64,000 nucleotides of DNA from Pteria penguin. Lineage: Eukaryota > Mollusca > Bivalvia > Pterioida > Pteriidae. Below, piece by piece: positions 60,194-64,000 of this stretch; position 1 is the stretch's first letter, and every line of letters starts with the position of its first letter. The DNA lies in NCBI GenBank assembly GCA_035048485.1, contig CM068587.1, positions 36,512,816 to 36,576,815 on the forward strand, in the 5' to 3' direction. Below the pieces are notes generated by a model. It saw only the letters and a program-made list of their open reading frames with translations, ran no database searches and was not told where the DNA came from. The position numbers were made by a program, and so were the translations under genes.

Positions 60194-60440
60194 CAATCTG
60201 ATGAATTAAAACCATATCTTTATTCCGCTTCTCTATTTAAAGATCTGGCGGAACACCGTAAGGGGTCATGTTCCGGTAAACTCTGATGACGTTTCAGTCA
60301 CCGAAACCGTTATTTTCCACAGCCAGTCAATGACTCGGCTAGGCACGTGATAGTGACGCAATATGTAACAAACACTGTTCAAAAACTACCTTGTGGGTCA
60401 CGCACGCTGGGGATGTTAATTTTATTCTTAGGAATGTGCA
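60194..60440. mobile_element. 380-bp foldback MITE, truncated copy 3
   Basis: Only one terminus is present (CAATCTGATGAATTAAAACC, ATATCTTTATTCCGCTTCTC). The body runs through GGGGTCATGTTCCGGTAAAC, the middle is in reverse order relative to copy 1, and it ends near ATTCTTAGGAATGTGCAACA, so the opposite end is missing. Confidence 0.75.
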
Positions 60441-61035
60441 ACATGGAAAGTGAGGATGTCGTTAATCTGCGTGTATTCTCTTTTTTTTTGTGTGTGAAAA
60501 TTATGCGTATGCTTGAGCATACACGCAAATGAGGTAGCTACACCACTTGGGGAATAATTTTGGAGTGGCATAAAACAACAAAACAAATGAAATAAGTCGA
60601 TGCATATCGTCGTTATATCATCATTATCACTGAAAAAAATTCATATGTAAAACCGGTAACTCGTGACAGAAATTTTGCATCGTTGCTCTCACAAGTAAGT
60701 TGTAAGGAATTCAAAGGCCCTCCGAGTAGATCTTTTATAAATCCATAACTAAGTTACTAACAGCGACATTAAAAGAGGAATAAATTGAAATCGATAACTG
60801 TCATTCTGTCTGTTGCCTTTTGTGTTTTGCATGCACAGACCCGTAAATTTTATTGAGAAGGGGTCCACCCAAGGTACCTTTTTCGAGACGGTGTCTATCC
60901 ATGTCTAGGGTGTAAATTTATCTATTGAACGAAGATACGTATCTAGGAAAATATTTGTTGTTGGATTTCAGGGTGGGTCTGTACCCCTATTCCTTCCCCT
61001 TAGTCCTTGTATATTTGGATTATATACTTCAATAT

Positions 61036-61480
61036 CATATATCGGTGTCCGCGAAATTCATCGGACCGTCGGACCGAACGGACAAAAGTGCGATCGGTCC
61101 GATTTGCGCGTTTTCTAGCCGGACCGATTTGTCCGATGTTGCTTCCAACACTATGTATACCGCGGAAAGACGGAGTCTTGTAAGCACTTATACTATTTAA
61201 TAACGACCTTTATATTTTGAGCGTTCCTGAGTGTACATGAATGTCTTTTCTAGCGAAATTAAAATATGTGGAGGGGGCAATCCCCGGAAAACCACTAAAC
61301 AAAAGAAAATTGACATCGACGGACGCCGACAAAAAGGCGATGTTAAATACCCCATTGAAAATTCTTCAATTTTCTTTTTTGGTCAGACAGAAATTATTTC
61401 GGTCCTATGAAATATGTCTTCCAATAGGACCGAATGTCCTGTGGAGTTCAACAAAGTTTCGCGGACACTGATATATGTTG
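61036..61480. mobile_element. Inverted-end element TATATCGGTGTCCGCGAAA
   Basis: The ends ATATATCGGTGTCCGCGAAA and TTTCGCGGACACTGATATAT are inverted (one mismatch in 20). CGGACCGA-type motifs fill the left part and GGTCCTAT / AATAGGACCG the right. An open frame at 61241-61471 (start MSFLAKLKYVEGAIPGKPLN, with NKRKLTSTDADKKA) fits between and ends inside the right terminal repeat. hAT-like ends are possible; family not settled. Confidence 0.65.
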
Positions 61481-61629
61481 TTTATTGACATAACGGACAG
61501 CTTTCAATCATACAAGCATTCTCATTGATGAATAAGTAAAGAATAACTCTACATTGCATACTTGTAATATTGATTCACGTTTCTAAAGAATTGATAAAGT
61601 ACGTAAGCTTATATGTGCCATATAAAAGA

Positions 61630-62160
61630 AAAATAATTATGTCGTTATAACGACTTTTATTTTGTTATTATGACTTTGAAATATCTCGTTATTACGACAT
61701 ACGACGGATTTCGTTATTACGACTTATCTACGGAAACGTTTTGGTGCCTGGTATTGTTGTGTTGTAAGTAGGTAGGTATCATGACAAAAATAAAATTGAC
61801 TGGCCGAGATTAATAAACCTTGATGACGTAATGAAGTCGAAAAGTTGCCGTAAACTATCCTTAAACGAGTTCTTTTGAGCAACTTGTCGTCTATAAAACG
61901 GTAAGTTGATTTTCATTAAGTCAAGATAACTTACTGCGATTTCCGTTATATCAATTTTGAAATAAATCGTCGTAATAAAGTCAAGTCCAATTTTCATGAA
62001 AATTACGGAAACGTTTGGTGCCTGGTGTTGTTGTGTTGTAAGTAGGTATCATGACAAAAACAGAATTGACTTGCCGGGATTAATAAAACTTGATGACGTA
62101 ATGAAGTCGACAAGTTGCCGTAAAGTGTCTGTAAACGAGTTCTTTTGGGCAACTTGTCAA
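61630..62160. repeat. TCGTTATAACGA motifs and a 145-bp direct repeat
   Basis: A perfect GTCGTTATAACGAC palindrome (about 61640) is followed by CTCGTTATTACGAC and TTCGTTATTACGAC. Then the block from GGAAACGTTTTGGTGCCTGG through TTGATGACGTAATGAAGTCG to GCAACTTGTC (61733-61887) recurs at 62008-62158 with few differences. The spacing leaves about 120 bp of unrelated sequence between. Confidence 0.75.
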
Positions 62161-62328
62161 AACTGATACCATCTTAAAAATTCACAAGGTTGATTAATAG
62201 TGCAAATACTATCTTGCTGTATTCATCGTTCCTATCTTTATTTACACACATGGGCTTAAGGCGAACGATGACAGTATTTGTTTCATTTAGATTTCTCGAC
62301 AACCTTAAATTGATTTTGATAAAAACCC

Positions 62329-62902
62329 TTAAAGTTGTATACCCTACAATTCGGTATAATTTCAAAAATTAGGGCATGTAAAACAAAAACTGTATTTTTC
62401 TCGTATGGCTGAAGTTATTAACTTTGCGTTAATAACACTTTTTGTTGCTTCAAACCCTCAGAGATATCAAAATAAAAAGAGAATTCTTCGTAAATAAAGT
62501 GGGTATTCCATAAATACAACCATAACCTGACTTCGCGCATGCGCAGTTTAATCAAAAACAAATACGATGAAGGGAGACTCCAGAAGAAAACGATTTCAGT
62601 AAATACTAACTTTAGTAGACTTGAATGCAGATTTTTAAAGTTACTCGTCAAGTTTATTCACCTCGCCCTCCATCAGTGTCCATGATGCGGCGGCTTCCGA
62701 ATTAGATCACGTGATAAGTTGGTTGTAAACATTCTGTTTACAAACATCGCGTTTTAAACAGCCATATCTCGCTTAATAAGACGAATTTGAACGCAGAATT
62801 TACAAGGGCTCTTTTTTAATATGTTAAAGACCTATATATGTAATCAAAACAATTTAGAATAAAATTACGTATAATATGCGAACATAGGGTATACAACTTT
62901 AA
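62329..62902. mobile_element. TTAA-flanked non-autonomous DNA element, copy 2 (574 bp)
   Basis: Same ends as 6598-7180 (TTAAAGTTGTATACCCTAC and AGGGTATACAACTTTAA) and the same body in the same orientation, for example CTCGTATGGCTGAAGTTATT and GGTTGTAAACATTCTGTTTA. It lies 500 bp left of the claudin-like gene. Confidence 0.83.
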
Positions 62903-63405
62903 AACTTTGCGAAATGTGGTCCAGATCTGTGCTTCACGGCTTTATGACTTGCAGAATACATTTTTTTGGGGGGGTTTGTTTTATCACAGTAAACAAGTTG
63001 AATACGATTTCTGTAGTAATTTATACACCATACCATGTATACAACGCCCTGCTTCGATTTTACGCAGTTACATTGCCTACACTAGCGAATCCAGAATATT
63101 TAACACATAATAGGGAAACGTTTAAATCATTTCTTTCAAAAAGCTTTTGTTAACTTCACGCAAGAAAGTATTTATTCTTATGTTGTTTAAAATACCGAGC
63201 ATCCCTGTGTGCACGCACTTAATTGGGATTTACCGCACGTGCACCCTGTATTTTGTTTAGCTCCTTCACTGAATTTTCTCAATACAAACATTTTCAGAAA
63301 ACGTAATTTCAATTGGGTGCGTGTAGGTCAGACACATGCGCAAACTTGATTTGCAGTAGGTCTATAGATCTATAGGTAGACTGTATAGCACGCGAAAGGA
63401 AGAGG

Positions 63406-63601
63406 ATGTCGTCTGGCGGACTTGTATTTGGTTGCATTGGGACTTTAGTATGTTTGGTTCTTCAGTCGGTTGGACTCGGTACTCCGCATTGGTATACCCT
63501 GGAATACAGTTCGTCTTTACTGAGCTTTAATGCTGGTTTGTTTCAATTATGTCTGAACGACGTTTGCTACACATACATTTCGTACGGATTTAACTGGTCG
63601 G
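63406..63601 (+). CDS. Exon 1 of a claudin/PMP22-like four-helix membrane protein (partial)
   Basis: ATG at 63406 (context GAGGATGTCG) opens a frame whose first 25 residues are a hydrophobic helix (LVFGCIGTLVCLVLQSVGLG). It is followed by W29 and then G44-L-F-x-x-C49-x4-C54 in the first extracellular loop. This matches the W...GLWxxC...C signature of the PMP22/EMP/claudin superfamily, with F for W in GLW. The exon ends at 63601 before GTGAGA, phase 1; frame reading past it is intron. The remaining three helices must lie beyond 64000. Which subfamily (claudin, EMP, LHFPL, clarin) cannot be told. Likely N-glycosylation site at N63-W-S. Confidence 0.7.
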
Positions 63602-63799
63602 GTGAGAAATCTTTCTTTCTAATACTAGTAATATATGTATATCCTTTGACGTCACTATTCCCGTAAAATGACGTAAAAAACATTTATTTTATCATTTTTA
63701 TTTTGAAATTATAAATTTTTACTGGAAACGTTACCATTAATTTTAGCCTACCAAACAAGACGTCAGCCCTGCAGTTAACTTAGAAATTGTTTAGTATTA

Positions 63800-63809
63800 T
63801 TATTATTAT

Positions 63810-63847
<38 letters not shown>

Positions 63848-63917
63848 TTTTAAATTATTGTATTGTTGTTGTAATCTAATATCTACGAGATGAACACACA
63901 CACACACACACATATAT

Positions 63918-63983
<66 letters not shown>

Positions 63984-64000
63984 AATATATATATATATAT
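63800..64000. repeat. AGT, AC and AT microsatellites at the window end
   Basis: A (TAT/TAG)n run turning into (AGT)n at about 63800-63847, (CA)n at 63894-63910 and 63920-63968, and (TA)n at 63911-63919 and 63969-64000. They lie in intron 1 of the claudin-like gene. Confidence 0.95.

Larger units (their letters stand above)
50452..63405. other. ARID4 3' UTR and gene-poor intergenic region
   Basis: No spliced gene could be built here on either strand; frames are short and without family resemblance. Contents: foldback MITEs at 51113-51310 and 54836-55041, tandem repeats at 55395-56640, G/C homopolymers near 56824, 58247 and 58957-59008, an ATATT microsatellite (59488-59562), a small inverted repeat (59762-59838), a truncated 380-bp MITE (60194-60440), an inverted-end element (61036-61480), TCGTTATAACGA repeats and a 145-bp direct repeat (61630-62160), and the second TTAA element (62329-62902). 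Confidence 0.6.

Noticed and set aside
1..64000. CRISPR array, operons, ribosome binding sites, bacterial contamination
   Set aside because: Spliced genes with animal-type products run through the whole window; tandem repeats here have no unique spacers of constant length.

Overview
This is eukaryotic, AT-rich nuclear DNA. Protein-coding genes are split into many short exons with canonical GT-AG introns, and the introns and intergenic DNA are packed with SINEs, foldback/TIR elements and short tandem repeats. The protein similarities are to animals. The repeat types (tRNA-headed SINEs, arrays rich in TGACCTTGA, many MITE-like elements) suggest a mollusc, probably a bivalve. The phylum is an inference, not something read directly from the sequence.

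Four genes could be assembled exon by exon with reading phase checked at every junction, and a fifth enters at the right edge. (1) 302-9196, minus: eIF3 subunit K, seven coding exons plus a possible 66-nt last intron. (2) 9516-12948, plus: a TTC9-family TPR protein, three exons, 204 aa, head-to-head with eIF3K across about 320 bp. (3) 17941-26346, minus: a mitochondrial carrier of the SLC25A45/47/48-like group, five coding exons, 304 aa. (4) 27976-50451, plus: an ARID4A/ARID4B orthologue (Tudor, RBB1NT, ARID, chromo-barrel, AT-hook and conserved C-terminal helix), 25 coding exons, 1545 aa, head-to-head with the carrier. (5) 63406 onward, plus: exon 1 of a claudin/PMP22-like four-helix membrane protein that continues beyond the window. 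The first 48 bases may be the end of another plus-strand coding exon.

Region by region: 1-9.2 kb is eIF3K, whose large first intron (4.7-9.1 kb) carries a TTAA-flanked 583-bp element, a 187-bp foldback MITE and an antisense, 5'-truncated non-LTR retrotransposon with an RT domain. 9.5-13 kb is the TTC9-like gene with a nested foldback in intron 1. 13-17.9 kb is intergenic and rich in SINEs, two with clear target-site duplications. 17.9-26.3 kb is the carrier gene, with a 155-bp tandem array, a roughly 150-bp tandem array, a complete 1.13-kb pogo/Tigger-like non-autonomous element and one copy of a 380-bp foldback. 28-50.5 kb is ARID4, with hAT-like, Tc1/mariner-like and other TIR elements in its introns. 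50.5-63.4 kb is a 3' flank and intergenic desert holding more MITE copies, tandem repeats, homopolymer runs and a second copy of the TTAA element.

I see no gene cluster acting as a pathway, no CRISPR and no obviously new multi-gene system. The genes are conserved housekeeping or chromatin genes. The least-explained content is the set of recurring repeat families, several present in two to four copies whose ends can be defined inside this one window.
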